A stretch of DNA of 27,209 nt. Origin: an uncultured Clostridium sp. (lineage in GTDB: Bacteria; Bacillota; Clostridia; TANB77; CAG-508). The notes beneath the pieces were generated by a model that was not told the origin of the DNA, did no database searches, and saw only the letters and a list, made by a program, of their open reading frames with translations. Of the stretch, positions 6,568 to 13,824 are shown one piece after another. The stretch spans positions 1-27,209 of the forward strand of contig URZW01000021.1 of assembly GCA_900552555.1 (NCBI GenBank), read 5' to 3'. Both the position numbers and the translations under genes were made by a program. Position 1 is the stretch's first letter. Every line of letters begins with the position of its first letter.

Positions 6568-7905
6568 TTAATGTTCTTCTTCTATTAATTTTTTAATTAT
6601 ATCATTACCATAAATCTTTTTTAATTGCTCAATTGTATTTTCTTCTAAGTTAGAAATTTTTTTATTTTGCAAATATTCTTGCATTATACTTTTTGCTGTT
6701 TTTATTTCTCCAATTTTTAAATATAACAATATCAATGCAAATCTTAACATATTTTTATTTGGCTCTCTAATTAATATATCTTCGATAAATGAAATTAAAT
6801 GCATATGCTCATATGGTACTTTGAAAGCTTGCTTGTAGTGATATATAACTTTTCCTTCACTTTCATTACAATATGCCTTTAAAAATGCAACACTGTATTT
6901 CCATGGTCCGTTTTTATTTATTTTTTTGCAGCATCCTAAATAATCATTTGTTTTCTTTATATCTCTATATTTCAAAAAACAGCAAACACTCATTCCTTCA
7001 TAATATATATAAGTATTTTTTTTATATTTGTTTGCTTCATTTAATTCATTTTCAACATAATCAACATTTTTATTATTTTTTGAATTTTCAACTAACATTT
7101 TGGATATATGTATATCATAACATAATAAGCTTATGCTTTTTCTTATTTCATCAAAATTTCCTTCTGATAGGTGAATTAACTCATTATATAAATTTTCACT
7201 AATAACTAGTGCACTTTCTAGTTCGTTACTCAAATAGTATGCCCTTGCTATTATATATCTACAAACAAAAGAGATTCTTTGTGCTGTAACTTCTAAAATA
7301 TTTAATTTGTCTTCTTTTGAGTATTCCACTCTTGCTGTTGGCATTCCCAATATATTAATTTCACTTTGAAATATTTTCTCTATTTTATCCATATACACTG
7401 GATGTATAATTCCTATATTAAATTCTGTTATATATTTTGTACTTTCTCTTGTATCTTCTGATCTTGTTTTTATCGTTGTTAAAAAAATACAATTTGTTTT
7501 TTCTAACAATTTTATGATTTTATTTTTTTCATTATAACTGTTTTTTTCAATTAAATGAAATGGGATATATAATATTTTTAGTTTGTTTTCATTTAATTTT
7601 AGAAATTTTTCGAACTCGTTTCCGAATTTATATTTTATATCATCATACTCATTCTTATCTTTTGCAATAATTCTAATTAATATTGCATTATCTGCTTTGT
7701 TTTTTGGTAATTTATTATATAGAATTGTATCTATTACATAATATACCACTATTCCCACTACACACAAAATTGCTATTATCTTAGCAACAACTGCTGGAAT
7801 GCTAAAATACAAAGTAATTGAAAATATAATTCCAATTAGAATTGCTATAATAATACTGTATGCACTTCTAAAATATTTCTCAAATAGTGTATTTATAAAG
7901 TCCAT
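6568..7905 (-). CDS. Membrane protein with two helices and a helical-repeat C-terminal region, unknown function
   Basis: This 445-residue protein is not recognised. Two adjacent hydrophobic helices lie near residues 15-36 and 39-61, so the protein is probably an N-terminal membrane anchor with a large cytoplasmic part. The middle (about 75-190) looks like a small alpha/beta domain (LKILYIPFHLIEK, NCIFLTTIKTR, FNIGIIHPVYMDK). The region from about 195 onwards is helix-rich and TPR-like (ARAYYLSNELESALVISENL). The start at 7905 has GGAG six bases upstream; the TTG at 7917 does not fit as well. It is the last gene of the AbiL-like operon, 26 bases after the zinc-ribbon gene. A sensor or effector role in defence is only suggested by context. 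Confidence 0.75.
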   Translation of the reverse strand: MDFINTLFEKYFRSAYSIIIAILIGIIFSITLYFSIPAVVAKIIAILCVVGIVVYYVIDTILYNKLPKNKADNAILIRIIAKDKNEYDDIKYKFGNEFEKFLKLNENKLKILYIPFHLIEKNSYNEKNKIIKLLEKTNCIFLTTIKTRSEDTRESTKYITEFNIGIIHPVYMDKIEKIFQSEINILGMPTARVEYSKEDKLNILEVTAQRISFVCRYIIARAYYLSNELESALVISENLYNELIHLSEGNFDEIRKSISLLCYDIHISKMLVENSKNNKNVDYVENELNEANKYKKNTYIYYEGMSVCCFLKYRDIKKTNDYLGCCKKINKNGPWKYSVAFLKAYCNESEGKVIYHYKQAFKVPYEHMHLISFIEDILIREPNKNMLRFALILLYLKIGEIKTAKSIMQEYLQNKKISNLEENTIEQLKKIYGNDIIKKLIEEEH

Positions 7906-7931
7906 CTGTTTCTCCAATCTCTTTTATATAT

Positions 7932-8330
7932 TTAAACATATATATTATTATCATTTTGCATATTATCAATATATGCTTTATACTTTTCTTTATCATAGTA
8001 TCCTTTATTTTTACATACATTACATATATAATCACCTTCCTCATATTTAATAAGTTGAACTAATTTACTTTGAGTATCCCAACAACATGAGCAATACAAT
8101 ATTGGCAACTTATCCTCTTTTAAAGTTATATATGTTTCATCATGTCTTAATATTTTATTTGTAATATCTTCTTTTTGCTTCAATCTTTTATTTTCTTCTA
8201 CTAAATTACTGATTGTATTTTGCATATCTAAAGCTTGCGATGATAAATCTAATAGTTTTTGATAAAGCTCGATATTATCAGCCTTCTGAACCACTTTTGC
8301 TACATCCTTAATTCCATCATATAATCCCAT
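7932..8330 (-). CDS. Coiled-coil zinc-ribbon protein, unknown function
   Basis: This is a 132-residue protein. Residues about 18-55 form a predicted coiled coil (ELYQKLLDLSSQALDMQN then LVEENKRLKQKEDI), followed by a conserved-looking HDETYITLKED, and then two Cys pairs, Cys80-X2-Cys83 and Cys103-X2-Cys106, that would bind one zinc ion. Proteins of this layout are common as small hypothetical cargo genes in Firmicutes. The start has AAGGAG six bases upstream. It lies 25 bases behind the RloB-like gene, within the same transcription unit. A nucleic-acid or protein adaptor role is plausible but not demonstrated. Confidence 0.8.
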   Translation of the reverse strand: MGLYDGIKDVAKVVQKADNIELYQKLLDLSSQALDMQNTISNLVEENKRLKQKEDITNKILRHDETYITLKEDKLPILYCSCCWDTQSKLVQLIKYEEGDYICNVCKNKGYYDKEKYKAYIDNMQNDNNIYV

Positions 8331-8355
8331 ATTTAACTCCTTTATATCATTATTT

Positions 8356-8997
8356 TTATTCTAAATATTCTTTCAATTCATCTACAATCTTGTAAACCTT
8401 TGTCATTGGATTTCTTTGTGAAGCTTGTCCACCGTTATTTAACTCTTCCATAGCTTTGCAATTATCTATTGCCTTATGTATTTTTCCAACATTAGCAATC
8501 TTTTCAAAAATTTTAGAATCATTTTTGCTATAATCGCCTAAACCATTTTTTTGAAATTCTCTATTTAATTCTTCTAATACGTTTTCTTTAGAAATATACC
8601 TATCAACTTTTTTAAAGTGTGATAATAGCCAAAGTTCTATGTTAGGATTTGACCAAGCTACATTATAATTACAATTTTCAATAGCTCTATTAAATTGATC
8701 ATCATCATAATCATCTTTATCAAATAAAACCCAAACTTGCCCATATACTTTAGAAGAATAATTTACCATTCTTTCTGTGTATTTTACAATGCTTTCCGTG
8801 TTAAGTCCTGTTCCTTTGACATCAATTTTAGGTATCATAACATCAACTCTATTACCGTATTTTTCATTTATTTTCTTCTTTAGTCCATTGAAATAATTTG
8901 GCTCTGTTGCTGTTCCTTCACATACTATTAAGTAATTAGCTGGTGCAAGCTTTTTACTTTTAAAGTTTCTTCTTTTAGATACATTTTTATCTTTCAT
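8356..8997 (-). CDS. RloB-like protein (AbiLii-like, Toprim-type)
   Basis: This 213-residue protein belongs to the RloB family (AbiLii in the lactococcal AbiL abortive infection system). Visible family features are the basic N-terminus, LIVCEGTATEPNYFNGL (residues about 23-39, Toprim-like acidic motif), LFDKDDYDDDQF (about 91-102) and SNPNIELWLLSHF (about 116-128). The ATG at 8997 overlaps the end of the ATPase gene by 11 bases, so translation is likely coupled; a TTG at 9009 is an alternative start. RloB proteins pair with an AAA-type ATPase and are thought to be the nuclease effector. The target of this one cannot be seen. Confidence 0.85.
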   Translation of the reverse strand: MKDKNVSKRRNFKSKKLAPANYLIVCEGTATEPNYFNGLKKKINEKYGNRVDVMIPKIDVKGTGLNTESIVKYTERMVNYSSKVYGQVWVLFDKDDYDDDQFNRAIENCNYNVAWSNPNIELWLLSHFKKVDRYISKENVLEELNREFQKNGLGDYSKNDSKIFEKIANVGKIHKAIDNCKAMEELNNGGQASQRNPMTKVYKIVDELKEYLE

Positions 8998-10228
8998 TGT
9001 GTATATCAAATTCCTCTAAAACTGGAATAGCACCATATCTTCCAGTTAAATAATCTTTATTGTATGTTGCATCATTTCTAACTTTTTTGCCTTTGCCTTC
9101 TTCATCACTATCTAAGACATAATCTGATAATGAATAGATATCTGATATTCCATCATTATTTTTTTCTACAAACCAAATTTCATCTCTTCTAAATGTTTCT
9201 TTGTTTAAATTTACTGTATCATGTGTTGAATATATTAGCTGACCATTACCCACATTTGTTTCACTATTGTGGAATAAATTTATTAAATATCTTGTTAATA
9301 ATGGATGTAGCTTTGCATCTAATTCATCAACAAATAACACCATTCCATTTCTTAAAGCATCCATAAAATAATCAAATAAATGGAACATTTTCATTGTACC
9401 ATTTGACTCTAATGCAAGTGGTAATGCTTTTGACTTTCCATCTTCTCCCTGATGAACTAGTTCAACTTTGATAACTCCGTTATTATTTCTTACTTCTTCT
9501 ATTGAATTAGGAGATGTATTTATTCCTACTATTGTTGAATCAAATGTTTTTATAAATTTTAATAATTCATCTTTATATTTTTTATCACTTAAAATTTTTA
9601 ATGAAATTCTATTATTTATAAAATTTTCAAATTTTGGATTTCCTAAATCTAGATAATTTGCATTTATAAACCAATCATATACATTATTGAAATCTTCGTT
9701 ATCTTTATCAATTTTTGTATAAATATTTAAAAATAGAGTCTTATCGTCTATATTTGCTAATCCAATAATTTTATTATTTATAGATTTTACTTTTACATCG
9801 TTGTTTTCTCTTTCAAAAATTGCATAAAATTTATTAATTCTTTTTCCGTATAACCATTCTGATATAATCTTGTCTTTCAATACCTCAAAACCATATTTAT
9901 ATACTTTATTGTTTTTGGCTAAAATTTCTACTTCTAAGCTTATTGGTTCTTCATTTATCATAAAACTATAAATATTTTCTTCATCTAATGGAGATACTGT
10001 TTTTGAGTCATCACTAACTAATATTCTTTTTTTCATATAATTAAATGCCTGTAATACATTAGTTTTTCCACTTGCATTTGCTCCATAAATTGCAGCAACT
10101 TTTAAGAATTTTCCTTCATCGTTATTTTCAATATTATATTCATGTTCCTTTAAAGAAGTTGCTTCCATATCTAAGCAATTTTCATTTTTAAAAGATTTGA
10201 AATTTTTAAAACTAAATCTTATTAACAT
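8987..10228 (-). CDS. AAA family ATPase, RloA/AbiLi-like
   Basis: This is a 413-residue ABC/SMC-like ATPase of the AAA_15/AAA_21 type. Walker A is GANASGKT (residues 49-56), a signature-like stretch is LESNGTMKM (273-281), Walker B is LFVDELDAKLHP (298-309), and the switch His lies in STHD (334-337). It begins with the typical LIRFSFKNFKSFK strand. The start at 10228 (AAGGAGG upstream) is preferred to the longer TTG/ATG extension reaching into the promoter. Together with the overlapping RloB gene it forms an AbiL-like abortive infection pair, in which the ATPase is expected to sense infection or control the nuclease partner. The operon continues into two further genes. Confidence 0.88.
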   Translation of the reverse strand: MLIRFSFKNFKSFKNENCLDMEATSLKEHEYNIENNDEGKFLKVAAIYGANASGKTNVLQAFNYMKKRILVSDDSKTVSPLDEENIYSFMINEEPISLEVEILAKNNKVYKYGFEVLKDKIISEWLYGKRINKFYAIFERENNDVKVKSINNKIIGLANIDDKTLFLNIYTKIDKDNEDFNNVYDWFINANYLDLGNPKFENFINNRISLKILSDKKYKDELLKFIKTFDSTIVGINTSPNSIEEVRNNNGVIKVELVHQGEDGKSKALPLALESNGTMKMFHLFDYFMDALRNGMVLFVDELDAKLHPLLTRYLINLFHNSETNVGNGQLIYSTHDTVNLNKETFRRDEIWFVEKNNDGISDIYSLSDYVLDSDEEGKGKKVRNDATYNKDYLTGRYGAIPVLEEFDIHNER

Positions 10229-10255
10229 TTTAATTTTCTCCTCCTTACTTTTTAT

Positions 10256-10284
10256 ATTATATGCTAAAATTAAAAAAATATCAA
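10256..10284 (-). promoter_or_regulatory. Promoter of the AbiL-like operon
   Basis: On the minus strand, -35 TTGATA (10279-10284), a 17-base spacer and -10 TATAAT (10256-10261) form a near-consensus sigma-70-type promoter, 28 bases before the start at 10228. The -35 lies in the arm of the palindrome at 10277-10320. Confidence 0.8.
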
Positions 10285-10320
10285 TATTTTTGAGATTTTT
10301 TCTCAAATTTTATTGATATT
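10277..10320 (-). terminator. Nested inverted repeat, likely terminator of the upstream unit
   Basis: Outer arms AATATCAATA (10277-10286) and TATTGATATT (10311-10320) are perfect, and inner arms TTTGAGA (10289-10295) and TCTCAAA (10301-10307) surround a T5 loop. Read on the minus strand, the structure is followed by a run of seven T's. It would end the GIY-YIG/metallophosphatase unit and overlaps the -35 of the next promoter, so an operator role is also possible. Confidence 0.6.
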
Positions 10321-10363
10321 TTATATTTTTTTATTTCATCTCTTTAATATTGATTATATATAA

Positions 10364-11119
10364 TTAAAAAATGCTTTCAAATTCAAGTGGAACTATATCC
10401 TCATATAAACAAGTAAATTTGGAATATACTTGTAGATTTTCATGATAATGTCCAAAATACTATTTTTTAAATATGCATTTCTCTAGAATTTGTTGTAAAT
10501 AATCCATTAAAATATCTCTTTTATACGTTGGATTTATTAATGCTTGTATACTTGTTGGACAACAATGAGATATAATATAATCAATTTTATAATTTACTTT
10601 CTATAGATTTTTTATTCCGTTTTTCATTTCTTGATTTGTTGGAAGTTCTAAATCCCACCATGAAAAATCTCTAATTCTAAAATACGTTCCTCTTTTACGA
10701 TATTCATATATTCTTTCTTCTTCATCCAGATTTAATATTCCATCCTGTATATCATGTGATCTAGCACCACCAAAAGCGAATATTTTCTTATTATTAATAT
10801 TAAAAATTTCTCCTCTCATTAAATGAAATACATAGTCCCTTATTTTATGTACTTTTCCACCATGCCATTCTTCTACTGGATAATTATATAGTCTTGTATA
10901 ATTTTCATGATTTCCATCTATAAATAAGGTTGTAAAGTTTTTATTATTTAACCAATCAAGTGCTTCTTTTTCTCTACTACTTTCTTCAAATGTCCATACT
11001 CCTCCAAAATCTCCGCATATAATTACATAATCGTTTTTGGTCATTTCAGTTTGTATTGGAAATCTATCTGTTTCAAACTTACTAAAATCCGAATGACAAT
11101 CCCCTGTAATGTAAATCAT
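10364..11119 (-). pseudogene. Metallophosphatase gene interrupted by two in-frame amber codons
   Basis: The frame encodes a calcineurin-like phosphoesterase of about 251 codons. Its metal-binding motifs are spread over the whole length: GDCH near residue 6, GDFGG near 36, GNHEN near 70, SHCCPT near 183, GHYHEN near 223. TAG codons interrupt it at 10601-10603 (codon 173) and at 10460-10462 (codon 220), where Trp is typical before FGHYHEN. Only the first 172 residues would be made, lacking the last two metal-ligand motifs. TAG is used as an ordinary stop elsewhere in the window, so two nonsense mutations are the simplest view. The start lies 2 bases after the GIY-YIG gene stop. Confidence 0.82.
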
Positions 11120-11121
11120 AT

Positions 11122-11958
11122 TTATTCACCTACAATATCTCTCAATTTCTTTCCATTTTCGTTTTTCCATTCATCATATCCATTACAATTACGTCCTAAA
11201 ATAACAACTCCAGCCATTGAAGGTGATGAACATAAATGATTTCTTACAAATTCTCCATTTATAATATCATTAGAATCACGCTCTCTTTCTGCAAAGTTCA
11301 ATAAACTTGGAGAAATACTTGTTGAAATACCTTCTTTTATTCTTGAACCTTTTAATATTACAAATCCTTCGTCAGTTATTATTCCTTTAGCATATTGTAT
11401 TTTATTATTGGTTAAATATAAAATTTTGTCTTCTTCTATTTTATTTTCTTTATCAACTATTTCATCAAATATTCTATATCCATACATAGAAGTCAACATT
11501 TTTATTTTTTCATAAAATTTTATTGCTCTAATTTCATCAGCATCATCTAATGAAGATTTTGTCGGTCTATTGTCATTTTCAATTTTATATCTTTCAGTCT
11601 TGTAAGCTTTTTCATATAATTTATTTTCAATATATTTTATATGTGCTTTATTTAAAGAATTATCTTGACTTATAAATACTATACATTCTGTCCAAAATTC
11701 CTTTAATTTATAATGTTGTAATAATCTCGAATAGATATCTTCTGCTTCTCCAATATATGCTCTATTCTCTCCTGTCTCCTCATCTATTCCAAATAAAATA
11801 TATACACCAGAATTATCTATATTTTTTAATTCTTTTGCTTCTTTAATTTTATTTCTTGGTATTTTATAACTTACTCCTATCCATTCATCAACATTTGCTT
11901 GTATAATTCCTGTTGGATTACCATTTTTTAATATCATTGTTATAACGTTTTGATTCAT
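11122..11958 (-). CDS. GIY-YIG nuclease family protein with DUF4357 domain
   Basis: This is a 278-residue protein. The GIY-YIG domain spans about residues 48-140: Tyr53 in GVYIL, Tyr68 in AYIG, Arg78 and Glu111 in IENKLYEKAY match the catalytic set, so it is probably an active DNA nuclease. The C-terminal part (about 225-275) has SSPSMAGVVILGRNCNGYDEW, the hallmark of DUF4357. Proteins of this architecture are commonly found next to restriction-modification genes, as here. GAGGTG stands 7 bases before the start. It is followed with a 2-base gap by the broken metallophosphatase, so the two were one operon. Its role in defence or DNA repair is unproven. Confidence 0.85.
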   Translation of the reverse strand: MNQNVITMILKNGNPTGIIQANVDEWIGVSYKIPRNKIKEAKELKNIDNSGVYILFGIDEETGENRAYIGEAEDIYSRLLQHYKLKEFWTECIVFISQDNSLNKAHIKYIENKLYEKAYKTERYKIENDNRPTKSSLDDADEIRAIKFYEKIKMLTSMYGYRIFDEIVDKENKIEEDKILYLTNNKIQYAKGIITDEGFVILKGSRIKEGISTSISPSLLNFAERERDSNDIINGEFVRNHLCSSPSMAGVVILGRNCNGYDEWKNENGKKLRDIVGE

Positions 11959-12008
11959 TATTTATCACCTCATCCAATCCTTAAATATTCTATATTTCTT
12001 ATATTTTC

Positions 12009-12037
12009 ATTATAATATATTCATATAAAATAATCAA
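12009..12037 (-). promoter_or_regulatory. Promoter of the GIY-YIG/metallophosphatase unit
   Basis: Minus strand: -35 TTGATT (12032-12037), 17-base spacer, -10 TATAAT (12009-12014). A second candidate, extended -10 TGTGATATAAT, lies at 12137-12147. The gap 11959-12368 otherwise shows only the terminator at 12264-12290; no gene is seen. Confidence 0.65.
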
Positions 12038-12263
12038 ATATAGTAATTACATCCATATTTTATTTCTTATTATATCATCATTTATCTCTATCAATCATAT
12101 TCTTTTAGTAGTATTGTTTTTATCTTTCCAATATACATTATATCACAAAATTTATGTAGTTTAGCGTATCCTTTTCAAAAATACTAAAATTTATTCGTTC
12201 TGGATACCCTTTAAATTTTCATTTTCTTTTCATTTGGAATATTTTCATGTAATAAAATTTTTT

Positions 12264-12290
12264 AAAATAAAAATCAGCATTTCTGCTGAC
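12264..12290 (-). terminator. Terminator of the restriction-modification operon
   Basis: Minus strand: TCAGCA, a GAAA tetraloop and TGCTGA, followed directly by TTTTTATTTTA. It lies about 80 bases downstream of the specificity subunit gene. Confidence 0.78.
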
Positions 12291-12368
12291 TTAAATTATT
12301 ATAAAATTTATTTTATATATATTTGTTCTCAGTTTTATATTATATAAATACTATTCTTATATTTGAGT

Positions 12369-13811
12369 TTAAAATACTTCATATTTAATTTCTACATTTT
12401 TTCCATGATATAACTCATTAACAGTATCATTTAGTTTTTGTTTTGCTTTTTTCATTGATTTATATATTTCTAATATACCAGATTTATCATCTTTGTCTAT
12501 ATTATCTTTTTTAAATTCATTTTTATCTGTTGTTTTTTTATTAATTTTTTTAGTATATAGTTCATAGATGTAATTTATATTTTTTTCATCAAAATTTGGA
12601 AATGGTATTTGTAAAAAATTTTTTAATTTTAGTTCTTTCATTTTTGATCCCATGGATAAATTAGCACATATTTTTCTATACATTGGACTGTTTAATAAGC
12701 AAGTGATAAAAACTAACTTTTTATCTGAATAATTGAATACTTTATATATACCTTGATTATGTTGAGCTTTTCCTTTCTCTTTATAATCATAAAATGATGT
12801 TATTCCTACATATTCACCGCTTCCTCCTTTTGATGTTCTATTAATTATTAAACAGCAATTTTCATTTATATTATTTTTTTCACAATTAATTCTAGTATCA
12901 TCTATAATTGTACCATCATCATTTATAAATGTTGGTATTATCCATAAAAATTTTAAATTTCCTTTTTTATCAATATATCGATCTTTAGGTGTATTTCCTC
13001 CTTTTATCTTATCCTCTTCAATATAAAAGAACCCATTTTTATAATTTTTGATTTTATACTCAATTTCTTTAAATTCGTTAGTGTAATTACCTGTATCTAG
13101 TCTATTAATTTTTTTTATGTCTTTTACTGTAGGATATTTAAATGTATAGTTTTCTTTATTTTGTTTTGTACATATTTCATTTTCTATATATTTATCTATT
13201 TTATCTTTTTTAATTTTTATTTTCATTTCCTTATTCACAATAATATCTACCAAGTCTTCTATATATCTTATCACTTCTTTATTTGTTACTATTGGAACCT
13301 TACATCTTAAATATAAATCTTTAGCATGTTTTATTGTTGATCCCTTTGGAATCATGTTATTTAATTGTTCTTTAAAATTATCATTTTTCATTAATGCAAA
13401 AAAGTATTTAGGATGATCTTTAAAAATAATTTTATTAATTCCTGCGCTATACATTGTTTTTTCCATATCTTCATATAAAATTGCAACTTCTCCCACATTT
13501 GAATCTTTACATATTAATATATCATCTTTTTTCAATTTGCTATTAATAAATGATTTTGGTGTAATATTTATTAATGAATTGTTATCTATTTTTAATGAAA
13601 ATGTCTTTTCATTAAAAGCTGCTGTTCTTAGAAAATTAAAATTAGATATTTCTACATATTCTTGAGAACCAACTTCAGCACCTTTTTCTATTTTACTAAT
13701 ATATCTAGATATTTCTTCCAATTTTGTTAAATCAACATTTATTTTTTTATAATTACTAGGTGCCAACTTAAAATTATTTTTTATTAAATCATTTACTTTT
13801 ATAATTGGCAT
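12369..13811 (-). CDS. Restriction-modification specificity subunit (HsdS-like)
   Basis: This 480-residue S subunit has two target recognition domains. Domain 1 (about 30-190) has the motifs LKKDDILICKDSNVGEVA and SAGINKIIF. Domain 2 (about 250-425) has GFFYIEEDKIKGGNTP, LIINRTSKGGSGEYVGIT and NQGIYKVF. Each is followed by a helical spacer, as in type I HsdS and BcgI-type B subunits. The second domain's spacer is at the C-terminus (about 430-480). AAGGAGG precedes the start, and the methylase-nuclease gene ends 13 bases upstream, so the two are co-expressed. It sets the bipartite DNA target, which cannot be derived from sequence alone. Confidence 0.85.
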   Translation of the reverse strand: MPIIKVNDLIKNNFKLAPSNYKKINVDLTKLEEISRYISKIEKGAEVGSQEYVEISNFNFLRTAAFNEKTFSLKIDNNSLINITPKSFINSKLKKDDILICKDSNVGEVAILYEDMEKTMYSAGINKIIFKDHPKYFFALMKNDNFKEQLNNMIPKGSTIKHAKDLYLRCKVPIVTNKEVIRYIEDLVDIIVNKEMKIKIKKDKIDKYIENEICTKQNKENYTFKYPTVKDIKKINRLDTGNYTNEFKEIEYKIKNYKNGFFYIEEDKIKGGNTPKDRYIDKKGNLKFLWIIPTFINDDGTIIDDTRINCEKNNINENCCLIINRTSKGGSGEYVGITSFYDYKEKGKAQHNQGIYKVFNYSDKKLVFITCLLNSPMYRKICANLSMGSKMKELKLKNFLQIPFPNFDEKNINYIYELYTKKINKKTTDKNEFKKDNIDKDDKSGILEIYKSMKKAKQKLNDTVNELYHGKNVEIKYEVF

Positions 13812-13824
13812 TTTTTCCTCCTTT

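Noticed and set aside
10364..11119. Genome-wide reassignment of TAG as a sense codon
   Set aside because: TAG ends the gene at 6301-6303 and the integrase gene normally, and only this frame shows internal TAG codons.
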